A DNA stretch of 64,000 nt from Blattabacterium cuenoti (GCF_014251695.1 NZ_CP059195.1:186001-250000), one strand, 5' to 3'; positions 54,191 through 63,300 are shown, numbered from the stretch's first letter. The notes: generated by a model not told the origin, from the sequence alone. A program made the numbers and translations.

Positions 54191-54391
54191 ATGATAAGTT
54201 TTTTTAAACAATATTTTACAGAAGAAAAAAATATCGGTATTTTTCAAACTGTTATGTTAATTTTATTTTTTTTAGCATTTTTTTTTATAATATTTTTTGT
54301 GTTTTCAAAATCTAAAAAGTTTTATCATAAAATAAGTTTAATTCCTTTAGAATTAGAAAAAGAAAAAAAAAGGAAAGGTTATGAGATCTAA
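54191..54391 (+). CDS. ccoQ: cbb3-type oxidase small subunit CcoQ-like
   Basis: 66 residues, one membrane helix (about 17-40), charged C-terminus. Sequence is poorly conserved but position between ccoNO and ccoP, size and topology fit CcoQ/FixQ. Overlaps ccoP by 11 nt. Confidence 0.75.
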   Translation: MISFFKQYFTEEKNIGIFQTVMLILFFLAFFFIIFFVFSKSKKFYHKISLIPLELEKEKKRKGYEI

Positions 54392-55283
54392 AATTCCTTC
54401 TTTTATTATGATACCCTCCCTATTATCTGTTATAACATTCATGTTTTATGTATTTTGTGTAAGTTATAATCACATATCTTATTTAGTTCATCCTATTACT
54501 ATATTTTTTTTTATTATAATTACGGCATTATTGTATGTTTTGGAATCTATTAATCATTTAATTTTTATAAAAAAATTACAATTTTTGTCAAAAGAAGAAA
54601 AAAAAAAGATTTTGGAAGAAAATGAAGGGAATTATTTTTATAGATTTTACAGATTTATATTTTACGAATCTAAAAAAATGAATTATGATGGAGTTAAAAA
54701 AATAGATCATGGATTTGATGGAATCATAGAATTAGATAATAAATTACCTATGTGGTGGGTCCATCTTTTTTATATTACAATTGTTTTTTCCGCAATTTAT
54801 TTTTTTTCTTATTTATTAATAGATTTTTCCGATCCTTATAAAGAATATAATATCGCTTATAAAAATCAATTAAAAGAAATTGAAATTTTTGAAAAAAATA
54901 CTCCACAAGTAACTGTAGAAAATGCATTTTTTAAGAAGGGGTTAATCAATAGTGGAAAAATTCTTTTTGAGGAAAATTGTGCTACTTGTCATAAATCGGA
55001 TGGAAGTGGAAATATAGGTCCCAATTTAACAGATGATTATTGGATCAATGTAAAAGAAAAAGATTTATTTAAAAATATATTTTCTGTAATATGGAATGGA
55101 AGTGATAATAATCCAACTATGCGTGCTTTTGGAAAATCAGGAGAAATTAAAGGAAATGATATTGAAAAAATATCTAGTTATGTTTATTTTATCAATAAAC
55201 AATCTAAAAAACCTTTAACAGGTAAAGTTCCTCAAGGGGTAAGAATAACAAATAAAATGGAATCAGAAATAAATTATACCTGA
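54381..55283 (+). CDS. ccoP: cbb3-type oxidase diheme/monoheme subunit III (CcoP)
   Basis: 300 residues. Two to three membrane helices in the N-terminal half (about 13-32, 38-60 and 130-148), an FDGIIELDNKLPMWWVHLFY stretch typical of CcoP, and one cytochrome c domain with CATCH (200-204) and GPNLTDDYW. A single heme site is normal for the Bacteroidota form. Passes electrons to CcoO/CcoN. Separated by 59 nt from fixH with no ccoG between them. Confidence 0.93.
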   Translation: MRSKIPSFIMIPSLLSVITFMFYVFCVSYNHISYLVHPITIFFFIIITALLYVLESINHLIFIKKLQFLSKEEKKKILEENEGNYFYRFYRFIFYESKKMNYDGVKKIDHGFDGIIELDNKLPMWWVHLFYITIVFSAIYFFSYLLIDFSDPYKEYNIAYKNQLKEIEIFEKNTPQVTVENAFFKKGLINSGKILFEENCATCHKSDGSGNIGPNLTDDYWINVKEKDLFKNIFSVIWNGSDNNPTMRAFGKSGEIKGNDIEKISSYVYFINKQSKKPLTGKVPQGVRITNKMESEINYT

Positions 55284-55342
55284 TTTTTATATCAGTTAAG
55301 TAATCTATTTTTTTGATTCAAAAAATATTTAAAGTTTAAGTT

Positions 55343-55789
55343 ATGAAAATTAAATTCAGTTGGGATATTGGAATCGTGTTATCTTTAGTTTTTTTTATAA
55401 TTTTTATTACTTACATTGCTTTCTTTTTTCCACATGTAGGAAGTCAACTTGTATCAGATAGATATTATGAAGAAGAAATCAAATATCAAGAAATTATAAA
55501 TGAAAAAAAAAATGTATTAGAACTTCCTATAAAAATAAAAATTTTTATTCTCTATTCTGGAATAGAGATAATCTTTCCTCCTGTTAATAATGATATTTAT
55601 GGCTTTTTTACTTTATTTAGATCTTCTTCTCAAGATTTAGATTTTACGCAATCTTTCAAAATATTGAAATCTTCAAAAAAAATATTATTTATTCCTAAAA
55701 AAATTTTAAGAAAAGGATATTATAAACTTATAATCAGATGGAAAACAGATAAAAAATTTTTTTTTGAAAAAGATATTTTTTGGCATTAA
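55343..55789 (+). CDS. FixH-family protein
   Basis: 148 residues: one N-terminal membrane helix (about 10-32) and a periplasmic domain; WDIGIVLSLVFFIIFITYI and SDRYYEEEIKYQEIINEKKN match the FixH/CcoH-like family found after ccoP in flavobacteria. It is thought to help cbb3 oxidase assembly. The last 51 nt of the gene contain the left arm of a perfect 22-bp inverted repeat. Confidence 0.85.
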   Translation: MKIKFSWDIGIVLSLVFFIIFITYIAFFFPHVGSQLVSDRYYEEEIKYQEIINEKKNVLELPIKIKIFILYSGIEIIFPPVNNDIYGFFTLFRSSSQDLDFTQSFKILKSSKKILFIPKKILRKGYYKLIIRWKTDKKFFFEKDIFWH

Positions 55790-55818
55790 AAATGATAAAA
55801 TTTTTTATCTGTTTTCCA
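55739..55818. repeat. Perfect 22-bp inverted repeat across the fixH end and maeB leader
   Basis: Left arm 55739-55760 (inside fixH, begins TGGAAAACAGATAAAAAA) and right arm 55797-55818 (intergenic, ends ATCTGTTTTCCA) are exact reverse complements; the spacer is 36 nt and contains the fixH stop codon. The right arm lies 22 nt before the maeB ATG. It may form a stem that ends or protects the cco transcript, though only a weak T-rich stretch follows. Confidence 0.9.
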
Positions 55819-55840
55819 AATTTTAATATTATAAAATATA

Positions 55841-58114
55841 ATGAGAAAAAATATAAGTAATCTTCGTGAAGAATCTTTAAATTATCATAGTCAGTTTCCT
55901 TCTGGAAAAATACAAATCACTCCTACAAAGAAATATAACAGTCAAAGAGATTTATCACTTGCTTATTCTCCAGGAGTTGCTGAACCTTGTAAGGAAATTG
56001 CTCGTTCTTCTATAGAAGTATATAAATACACATCTAAAGGAAATCTTGTTGCAGTGATTACTAATGGATCTGCTGTATTAGGTCTTGGTGATATTGGAGC
56101 ATTAGCCTCTAAACCAGTAATGGAAGGAAAAGCTCTTTTATTTAAAATATTTTCCGGTATTGATGTTTTTGATATAGAAATAGACGAATCTGATCCAGAA
56201 AAATTTATAGAAACAGTAAAAGCGATTGCCCCTACTTTTGGAGGAATTAACCTAGAGGATATAAAAGCTCCAGAAGCTTTTGAAATAGAAAGAAGATTGA
56301 AAAAAGAATTGAATATTCCTGTCATGCATGATGATCAACATGGAACGGCTATTATTTCTGGAGCGGCACTAATTAACGCTATTACTTATGTAGATAAAAA
56401 AATTTATGATATTAAAATGGTAATTAATGGAGCTGGAGCTGCAGCTATTTCTTGTGCAAGAACATATAAACAACTTGGAGTTAAACCTGAAAATATTCTT
56501 ATGTTTGATAGCAAGGGACTATTACATATTTCAAGAAAAGATTTAAATAAAGAAAAAAAAGAATTCTCCGTCAATACTTATCCAATAAAAAAACTGGAAC
56601 AGGCTATTCATAATGTAGATGTTTTCATCGGTTTATCTGTAGGTGGAGTATTAACACCGAATATGTTAAAAAGTATGGCTAAAAATCCAATTGTATTTGC
56701 GATGGCTAATCCTGATCCAGAAATCAATTATAATTTGGCTATCAAAGTACGTCCAGATGTTATTATGGCTACAGGGAGAAGTGATTTCCCTAATCAGGTG
56801 AATAATGTATTAGGATTTCCTTATATATTCAGAGGAGCATTAGATGTTCATGCTAATGTGATCAATGATGAAATGAAACTCGCAGCAGTACATGCCATAG
56901 CTTCTTTAGCAAAAGAACCTGTTCCAGAACAGGTAAATATTGTTTATAATAAAAAAAACCTTTCTTTTGGAAAAGAGTATATCATTCCAAAACCTTTTGA
57001 TAATCGTTTAATTACTAGAGTAGCTCCTGCTGTAGCAAAAGCGGCCATGGATTCCGGAGTAGCAAAGAATCCTATTTTAGATTGGAAAATCTATAAAGAA
57101 AAATTACTTGATAGAATGGGATATGAAAGTAAAATGCTTCGAATGATTCAAAATAGAGCACGAACAAATCCTAAAAAAGTTGTTTTTTGCAATGGGGAAG
57201 AATATGATATTCTTAAGTCTGTTCAAATTCTTCACGAAGAAGGAATTATTTCTCTTCCCATAGTTCTAGGAAATGAGGATCGTATTAAACATTTAATACA
57301 TGAAAATAATTTAGATGTTGAATTAAAAATTATAGACCCAGAAAAAGAAGAAAATCAAGTAGAATGCTTTGCCAAAATACTTTGGAAAAGAAGGAATAGA
57401 AAAGGTTTAACTTTATATGATTCTAAAATTCGTATGCGGACTAATGATCATTTTGGAGCTATGATGGTAGATCAAGGGAAAGCAGACGCCGTGATTACTG
57501 GATATTCTAGAAGTTTTTCATTAAGTTTACGTCCTATGTTAGAAGTTATAGGTAAAGATAATTTTGTTCATAAAACGGCAGGAATGATGATTTTATTAAC
57601 AAAACGAGGTCCTTTATTTTTAGCAGATACAGCTGTAATTCCAGATCCAACAAGTGAAGAATTAGCTAGAATAGCTCTAATGGCTTCTCATGTAGTTAAA
57701 GGTTTTGATATTGAACCACGTATAGCTATGTTATCTTTTCAGAATTTTTCATCTAATTCAAAAACATCTTATAAAGTTTCTCAAACGGTGGCCTTTTTAC
57801 ATAAAAAATACCCAAATTTGATAGTAGATGGAGAAATACAACCTGATTTTGCTCTGAATGAATTTTTATTATCTAAAAAATTTCCTTTCTCTAAACTTGT
57901 GAAAAAAAGAGCAAATATTTTTATTTTTCCCAATTTAGAATCAGGAAATTTGACTTATAAGTTTATTAGAGGATTAGGAGAGGTACAGACTATAGGTCCT
58001 ATAATGTTAGGAATGCGTAAACCTGCACATGTTATGCAGATGCAATCTAGCATAGAAGAAATAGTTAATTTAGCTACTTTATCTGTAATAGATGCACAAA
58101 TTAGGCAAAATTAA
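55841..58114 (+). CDS. maeB: NADP-dependent malic enzyme with phosphotransacetylase-like domain
   Basis: 757 residues. The N-terminal malic enzyme part (to about 420) has LAYSPGVAEPCKEIA, ITNGSAVLGLGDIGALASKPVMEGKALLFK, MHDDQHGTAIISGAAL and VINGAGAAAISCAR (NADP binding). The C-terminal 330 residues resemble phosphate acetyltransferase (regulatory in MaeB). Converts malate to pyruvate with NADPH, feeding PDH. The stop overlaps the convergent murI by 14 nt. Confidence 0.95.
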   Translation: MRKNISNLREESLNYHSQFPSGKIQITPTKKYNSQRDLSLAYSPGVAEPCKEIARSSIEVYKYTSKGNLVAVITNGSAVLGLGDIGALASKPVMEGKALLFKIFSGIDVFDIEIDESDPEKFIETVKAIAPTFGGINLEDIKAPEAFEIERRLKKELNIPVMHDDQHGTAIISGAALINAITYVDKKIYDIKMVINGAGAAAISCARTYKQLGVKPENILMFDSKGLLHISRKDLNKEKKEFSVNTYPIKKLEQAIHNVDVFIGLSVGGVLTPNMLKSMAKNPIVFAMANPDPEINYNLAIKVRPDVIMATGRSDFPNQVNNVLGFPYIFRGALDVHANVINDEMKLAAVHAIASLAKEPVPEQVNIVYNKKNLSFGKEYIIPKPFDNRLITRVAPAVAKAAMDSGVAKNPILDWKIYKEKLLDRMGYESKMLRMIQNRARTNPKKVVFCNGEEYDILKSVQILHEEGIISLPIVLGNEDRIKHLIHENNLDVELKIIDPEKEENQVECFAKILWKRRNRKGLTLYDSKIRMRTNDHFGAMMVDQGKADAVITGYSRSFSLSLRPMLEVIGKDNFVHKTAGMMILLTKRGPLFLADTAVIPDPTSEELARIALMASHVVKGFDIEPRIAMLSFQNFSSNSKTSYKVSQTVAFLHKKYPNLIVDGEIQPDFALNEFLLSKKFPFSKLVKKRANIFIFPNLESGNLTYKFIRGLGEVQTIGPIMLGMRKPAHVMQMQSSIEEIVNLATLSVIDAQIRQN

Positions 58115-58925
58115 AAATATGCGTTTTAAAAAATACTTTTTCACCAAAAAGAATTCGTACTTTTTTTTCAAAAAAAAAGGGAATAGAATTAGACGTATAA
58201 AAAATAGGAAATCTATTCCAGGTGTAGGGAGTATGTAAACATAATAATTCTTTTTCATTTAATTTTTCTTTTATTTCTTTCACTACTATTTTTTGTATAT
58301 CAATTAAATGAACTTTCCCATGATAAAAATCTTCTATTTCTTTTTTTAAGAATAGATAATGAGTACAAGCCAATAATATTGCATCTATTGATTTTAAATG
58401 ATTTAAATAATTTTTTATAATAGGATTTATTTTTCTCATTTTCCAACCATTTTCTATAATGGGAGCTAATAAAGGAGCAGATATTTGAATGACATCTAAA
58501 TGACGATAGTATTTTTTTATTTTTTTTGGATAAAAGTTTGAATGTATAGTAGCAGGTGTAGCGATAATTCCTATTTTTTTATAGGAAAGAAAAATTGTAC
58601 TTTTTACTACAGGATCGATGACATTGAATATTAACATTTTTTTATAAAATTTTTTTTGGATAAAATCTAAAGCATTAGATGCGATAGAATTGCATGCTAT
58701 AACTAAAGCTTTACAATTTTTTTTATAAAGAAACGAAGCAATTTTTATAGAATTTTTAACAATAAAATCTTTAGATTTTTCCCCGTAAGGCATATTTTTT
58801 GTATCACCAAAATAAATAAAATACTCATTGGGCATCTGTATTTTCATTTCTTTAGCGATAAGAAGTCCGCCGATTCCAGAATCCAATATTCCTATTGGAG
58901 ATAATGAACTTATTTTCATTTCCAA
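58101..58925 (-). CDS. murI: Glutamate racemase
   Basis: 274 residues (the second ATG at 58919 is equally possible). PIGILDSGIGGLLIAKEM (catalytic Asp region), ALVIACNSIASNAL (first catalytic Cys), and AILLACTHYLFLKKEI (second Cys) are conserved. Produces D-glutamate for peptidoglycan, agreeing with dapD and the GH73 enzyme that a cell wall is still made. Confidence 0.94.
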   Translation of the reverse strand: MEMKISSLSPIGILDSGIGGLLIAKEMKIQMPNEYFIYFGDTKNMPYGEKSKDFIVKNSIKIASFLYKKNCKALVIACNSIASNALDFIQKKFYKKMLIFNVIDPVVKSTIFLSYKKIGIIATPATIHSNFYPKKIKKYYRHLDVIQISAPLLAPIIENGWKMRKINPIIKNYLNHLKSIDAILLACTHYLFLKKEIEDFYHGKVHLIDIQKIVVKEIKEKLNEKELLCLHTPYTWNRFPIFYTSNSIPFFFEKKVRILFGEKVFFKTHIFNFA

Positions 58926-59041
58926 ATGAAATTAAAGGAAAAATAAATTATAAAAGATAATACAGATAAAAAAAAATGAAAAAACATTAATAATAATTGA
59001 TAAAAACTTAACAAAGTATAATAAAAAATACGATTTTTATT

Positions 59042-59149
59042 TTATAATATTTTTTCCCCCCATAAACATAAAATATATATCATTATCATAATTAAAATAA
59101 CTATCAATAAAAAAGCAATAAAATAATGAAATTTTAGTAAAAACTTCAT
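59042..59149 (-). CDS. Possible 35-residue single-helix membrane peptide
   Basis: Small frame in the rpsT-murI spacer, ATG 59149 to TAA 59042. It would encode one hydrophobic helix (about residues 10-30, AFLLIVILIMIMIYILCL) after a short basic N-terminus, ending WGEKIL. It lies 15 nt after the rpsT stop on the same strand. Near the end the coding strand carries G6 followed by A6 (59061-59050), rare in this genome and prone to slippage. No known family; AT-rich DNA makes such hydrophobic frames by chance, so this is only a candidate. Confidence 0.3.
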   Translation of the reverse strand: MKFLLKFHYFIAFLLIVILIMIMIYILCLWGEKIL

Positions 59150-59164
59150 AAATCATTAATTTCA

Positions 59165-59407
59165 TTAAGAGATGAGAGATAATTTTTGACTCAATTTTTT
59201 CTTTAATCTAGCAGCTTTATTAACATGTATAATATTTTTTTTTGCTAACTTATCTATCATAGAAATAACAATAGAATATTGTTTTTTATTTTTATCTGTT
59301 AATAATTTTTTTATAGCTGTCTTAGTACTTTTATATACGTATTTGTTACGTAAACGTTTAATATGATTTTGTCTTATTTTTTTTAAAGAAGATAAATGAT
59401 TTGCCAT
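59165..59407 (-). CDS. rpsT: 30S ribosomal protein S20
   Basis: 80 residues from ATG 59407 (MANHLSSLKKIRQNHIKRLRN), the normal start; an ATG at 59431 would run into tRNA-Glu. Three-helix protein, IKRLRNKYVYKSTKTAIKK, and KKNIIHVNKAARLKKKLS near the end. Binds 16S rRNA. Starts 16 nt after the tRNA-Glu gene on the same strand, probably cotranscribed with it. Confidence 0.95.
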   Translation of the reverse strand: MANHLSSLKKIRQNHIKRLRNKYVYKSTKTAIKKLLTDKNKKQYSIVISMIDKLAKKNIIHVNKAARLKKKLSQKLSLIS

Positions 59408-59423
59408 ACATAAAGAATAATTA

Positions 59424-59495
59424 TAGCCCATAGGGGAATCGAACCCCTCTTTCCAGGATGAAAACCTGACGTCCTAACCAATAGACGAATGGGCC
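59424..59495 (-). tRNA. tRNA-Glu (anticodon TTC)
   Basis: Cloverleaf on the minus strand: acceptor GGCCCAT with ATGGGCT (G-T pair at the end), D arm TCGTCTATTGGTTAGGACG, anticodon arm TCAGG-TTTTCAT-CCTGG with anticodon TTC, T arm AGGGG-TTCGATT-CCCCT, discriminator A at 59424. CCA is not encoded. Confidence 0.97.
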
Positions 59496-59854
59496 TTTAA
59501 TCAAAAAATTAAAAACACAAATTAAATTTTTTTTATATTTAATACAAGTATTTTATTTATATTTGATAATCTCTTTTTTGTATTTATTTTTAATAAAAAA
59601 AGTTTATTATAAATTATAAAATTATTTTATTTCTATTTTATTATAAATATGGAGGAAATACTAAATATGGAATAACTTTTTTTATTAAAAAGGATTTTTT
59701 TACACAAGAACATATAAAAAATAAATCATGTAGGAATGGTAATACATATTACCAATAAATAATAACATATTTTTTATTCACGCATCTACATATAATGGAG
59801 TAATTATATCAAACAATACTGGAATCATAGATTTATGATAGTAAGAATAATTCT
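59496..59854. other. 359-nt gene-free, very AT-rich spacer
   Basis: The longest stretch without a gene. It must hold the tRNA-Glu promoter at its left end (minus strand; only a weak TTAATTTG near 59526-59533). It also has an exact TATATTTG at 59568-59575 on the plus strand, pointing to where no gene exists, and a dyad TGGTAATA-CA-TATTACCA at 59737-59754 followed 16 nt later by T6. No frame longer than a few codons looks coding. It may be a decayed gene or hold a small RNA. Confidence 0.5.
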
Positions 59855-61108
59855 TTATTTTTCATAATAATTCATTAAAAAACCTAAAGACTCTAAGTCC
59901 TTCCAAAAATTAGGATATGATTTTTCTACTACGTTTGGATTTTCTATTTGAATAAAATCTGAACATAATCCAAATGGAGTAAAAGACATTGCCATTCTAT
60001 GATCTTGATAAGTTTTAATTCTAATAAAAGAATCAATTTTTTTTTTATAAAAATCTGTTATTTCTAAACAAGAATCCGTAATTTTTGTGATCACTCCAAA
60101 TTTTAAAAGCTCTTCTTTTAATGCTTTCAATCTATCTGTTTCTTTAATTTTCAATGTTTCTAATCCTTTAAAACTACATTTTATGCCAATAGCCGCACAA
60201 GTAATAACTATAGTTTGAGCAAGATCTGGTGTTTTATTTAAATCTAATTCAATAAATTTTGGGTATAAAAAATTCAATTTTTTCTTTAATATTATGATAT
60301 TTTTATCAAAAATGGTAGAGATTCCAAAATATTTATCATATATATAAGAAATTTTTTTATCACCTTGTAAACTATCATTGCTATATGAACGTAAAATAAT
60401 ATGACTTTTATTTGCAATAGTAGCCATAGAATAATAGTAAGAAGCAGAGCTCCAATCTGATTCAACATAAAAACATTTTTTCCCCTTATTCTTAACTGGA
60501 TAAATATGGATATTTCTTTTTTTCCAATCAGCTTTGATTCCAGCTAGAGTCAGTAAATCAAAAGTCATTTTTATATAGGGAAGAGATGTAATGTTTCCTT
60601 TTAGAAAAATTTTTAAACCCATTTTCAATTGACTAGCTATTAACATAAGAGAACTTATATACTGACTACTAATTTTTGCATTCATATTTATTTCTCCTCC
60701 TAATATTTTTTTACCAAAAATTTGTATTGGAGGAAATCCTTCTTTTTCTAAATAATCAATTTTAGACCCTAGCCCTCTTAGAGCTTCTACAAGTATAGAA
60801 ATAGGTCTTTCTTTCATTCTATCTGATCCTGTTAATATTACTTTTTTTCCTTCTTGTATAGAAAAATAAGAAATTAAAAAACGCATAGCTGTTCCAGCAT
60901 GATGAATATCTAACATATTAGAAGTACTTAGTAAACTGTTTTTTAATACTTCTGTATCTTCACAATTAGAAAGATTTTCAATATGAATATCATCTTTATA
61001 AAGAGCTTTTAAAATTAAAAGACGGTTAGATATACTTTTAGATCCCGTTATAGATACAGTCCCATATAAGGAACTCCTATTTTTATAAATCTTAATGTAA
61101 GAAGACAT
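59855..61108 (-). CDS. aroA: 5-enolpyruvylshikimate-3-phosphate synthase
   Basis: 417 residues. ITGSKSISNRLLILKAL (shikimate phosphate and PEP site), HAGTAMRFLISYFSIQEG and LTGSDRMKERPI are typical; IKETDRLKALKEEL and YQDHRMAMSFTPFGL complete the active site. The glyphosate-relevant loop has an A/G pattern changed to HAGTAMRF, as in other Bacteroidota. Makes EPSP for chorismate, upstream of the trp operon. 3 nt after the MazG-like gene. Confidence 0.95.
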   Translation of the reverse strand: MSSYIKIYKNRSSLYGTVSITGSKSISNRLLILKALYKDDIHIENLSNCEDTEVLKNSLLSTSNMLDIHHAGTAMRFLISYFSIQEGKKVILTGSDRMKERPISILVEALRGLGSKIDYLEKEGFPPIQIFGKKILGGEINMNAKISSQYISSLMLIASQLKMGLKIFLKGNITSLPYIKMTFDLLTLAGIKADWKKRNIHIYPVKNKGKKCFYVESDWSSASYYYSMATIANKSHIILRSYSNDSLQGDKKISYIYDKYFGISTIFDKNIIILKKKLNFLYPKFIELDLNKTPDLAQTIVITCAAIGIKCSFKGLETLKIKETDRLKALKEELLKFGVITKITDSCLEITDFYKKKIDSFIRIKTYQDHRMAMSFTPFGLCSDFIQIENPNVVEKSYPNFWKDLESLGFLMNYYEK

Positions 61109-61111
61109 ATT

Positions 61112-61441
61112 TTATTTTAATTTTTTATTTTGATGATGTCTATCATGATCTCTAATTTCCTTTTTTTTTAATTTTCTATAAAAGGATTTTTCCAAATCAA
61201 TTCCAGTCTGATTTGCTAGACAAACTATAATAAATAATACATCTGATAATTCTTCTCCAAGATCTTCATCTTTTTTACAATTTTTTTTTTTCGATTGTTC
61301 TCCATAATTTCTAGCAATAATCCTAGAAACTTCACCTACTTCTTCAGATAAAAGAATTGTGTTAGTTAACACATCAAAATAACGAATTCCATGATTGACT
61401 ATCCAATTATGAACTAAGTTTTGTAAACTTTTTATTTTCAA
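61112..61441 (-). CDS. MazG-like nucleotide pyrophosphohydrolase
   Basis: 109 residues, all-alpha NTP pyrophosphatase fold. LLSEEVGEVSRIIARNYG and DLGEELSDVLFIIVCLAN provide the ExxE...ExxD metal site. Members clear non-canonical nucleotides; the exact substrate is unknown. Between transketolase (3 nt) and aroA (3 nt) in one operon. Confidence 0.85.
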   Translation of the reverse strand: MKIKSLQNLVHNWIVNHGIRYFDVLTNTILLSEEVGEVSRIIARNYGEQSKKKNCKKDEDLGEELSDVLFIIVCLANQTGIDLEKSFYRKLKKKEIRDHDRHHQNKKLK

Positions 61442-61444
61442 AAT

Positions 61445-62419
61445 TTATCGTTTATTTTTATTATTCAAAACAAATTGTACATGATTTATAATAGAATCAC
61501 GATTAATATTATATTTTTTTAAAAGTTCCATAGGTTTTCCACTTTCTCCAAAAGTATCGTTAACAGCTACTAAACTTTGAATAACAGACTGTTGTTTATT
61601 ATGAGTAGTCAATACTCTAGCAATACTTTCTCCTAACCCACCCCAATAATTGTGTTCTTCTGCAGTAACAATACATTTTGTTTTATTAATAGACTTTAAA
61701 ATAGTATTGTTATCTAATGGCTTAATTGTGTGAATATTAATGACTTCACATTCTATACCTTTTTTTTCGTATAAAATTCTAGAGGCTTCTAAAGATTCCC
61801 ATACCAAATGGCCTGTACTAATAATAGTAACATCTTTCCCCTCCGTTAATACTAATGCTTTTCCTATTTCAAATGTCTTATTTTTATCTGTAAAATTAGC
61901 TACAGCAGGACGACCAAAACGTAAATATACTGGCCCTAAGTAATTCGATATAGCTAAAGTAGCTGCATAAGTCTGATTATAATCACAAGTATTAATCACG
62001 GTCATTCCGGGTAACATTTTCATCATTCCTATATCTTCCAAACTTTGATGTGTTGCTCCATCTTCTCCTAGAGTTAATCCAGAATGAGAAGCACATATTT
62101 TAACATTTTTGTAAGAATATGCAATAGATTGACGTATTTGATCGTAAACACGAGATGTCGCAAAATTAGCAAATGTTCCAGCAAATGGAATGTATTCTCC
62201 AATGCTCAATCCAGCTGCTATACCTATCATATTAGCTTCTGCTATTCCTATTTGGAAAAATCTTTCAGGAAATTCTTTAGAAAACTTATCCATAAATAAA
62301 GATGTTGTAAGATCGGCACATAATGCTACCACTTTATGATTTGTACTCCCCAAAAAAGTTAAAGCTTCCCCAAAGCCTGCTCTAGTTTCTTTTAGCCCTT
62401 TATTTTCATATTGTTTCAT
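61445..62419 (-). CDS. Transketolase, C-terminal subunit
   Basis: 324 residues containing the pyrimidine-binding and C-terminal domains: ALCADLTTSLFMDKFSKEFPERFFQIGIAEANMIGIAAGL is represented by FPERFFQIGIAEANMIGIA (catalytic Glu) and GATHQSLEDIGMM. The cofactor-binding N-terminal half is the separate gene 14 nt upstream. Split transketolase is usual in flavobacteria. Links pentose phosphates with glycolysis and supplies erythrose 4-phosphate for aromatic synthesis. Confidence 0.93.
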   Translation of the reverse strand: MKQYENKGLKETRAGFGEALTFLGSTNHKVVALCADLTTSLFMDKFSKEFPERFFQIGIAEANMIGIAAGLSIGEYIPFAGTFANFATSRVYDQIRQSIAYSYKNVKICASHSGLTLGEDGATHQSLEDIGMMKMLPGMTVINTCDYNQTYAATLAISNYLGPVYLRFGRPAVANFTDKNKTFEIGKALVLTEGKDVTIISTGHLVWESLEASRILYEKKGIECEVINIHTIKPLDNNTILKSINKTKCIVTAEEHNYWGGLGESIARVLTTHNKQQSVIQSLVAVNDTFGESGKPMELLKKYNINRDSIINHVQFVLNNKNKR

Positions 62420-62433
62420 AAAAAAAATATATA

Positions 62434-63300
62434 TTATATTGGATAGTCTCCTAAAGGAGTTTCAGGAAGTTGCTCTAAAGCTTTTTTTAATTCATCTTCA
62501 TTAGGGGCCTTTCCATGCCATGCATTATTTCCAACCATAAAATCTACACCGTACCCCATTTTTGTATATAATATGATTAAAACAGGTTTTCCTTTTCTAG
62601 TTTCATTCTTGGCTTTTTTTAAAATATGAATTACTTTTTCAATATTATTTCCTTCTAATTCTTCTATAACTTTCCAATCGAATGACTCAAATTTTTTTTT
62701 TAAATTTCCTAGAGGTAATACTTCATCTGTAGTTCCATCTATTTGTTGTCCATTATAATCTATAGTAGCTATATAATTATCAATTTTTCTAGAACCTGCA
62801 TATAAAACTGCTTCCCAAATTTGTCCTTCATTTAATTCTCCATCTCCATGTAAACTGTAAATAATACTACTATATTCTTTACTAAGTTTTTTTGATAAAG
62901 CCGCACCAATGGATACTGACATACCTTGTCCTAAAGAGCCAGAAGAAATTCGTATTCCTGGGAGTCCTTCATGTGCAGTTGGATGTCCTTGTAAACGAGA
63001 ATGTAACTTCCTAAAAGTAGATAATTCTTTAATTGAAAAAAAGCCAGAACGAGCTAATATACTATAATAAACAGGAGATATATGTCCATTAGATAAGAAA
63101 AAAAGATCTTCCCCTTTCCCATTCATATAAAATTTTTTAGAATTATAATGCATGATTTTTTGATATAAAGCAACAAAATATTCTGTACATCCCAAAGATC
63201 CACCAGGATGTCCAGATTTAGCGTCATTTACCATCCGTAAAATATCTCTTCTTACTTGAATACACAAATCGTTTAAATAACGTACATTCATTTTTTTCAA
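62434..63300 (-). CDS. Transketolase, N-terminal subunit
   Basis: 288 residues, ThDP-binding half. DAKSGHPGGSLGCTEYF, GHISPVYYSILAR, SSGSLGQGMSVSIGAAL and SLHGDGELNEGQIWEA (GDG motif, metal Asp) are intact. The start is ATG 63300 or 63291. A TACTTTTG box lies at 63348-63341 on the minus strand. First gene of the unit tkt-N, tkt-C, mazG-like, aroA. Confidence 0.93.
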   Translation of the reverse strand: MKKMNVRYLNDLCIQVRRDILRMVNDAKSGHPGGSLGCTEYFVALYQKIMHYNSKKFYMNGKGEDLFFLSNGHISPVYYSILARSGFFSIKELSTFRKLHSRLQGHPTAHEGLPGIRISSGSLGQGMSVSIGAALSKKLSKEYSSIIYSLHGDGELNEGQIWEAVLYAGSRKIDNYIATIDYNGQQIDGTTDEVLPLGNLKKKFESFDWKVIEELEGNNIEKVIHILKKAKNETRKGKPVLIILYTKMGYGVDFMVGNNAWHGKAPNEDELKKALEQLPETPLGDYPI

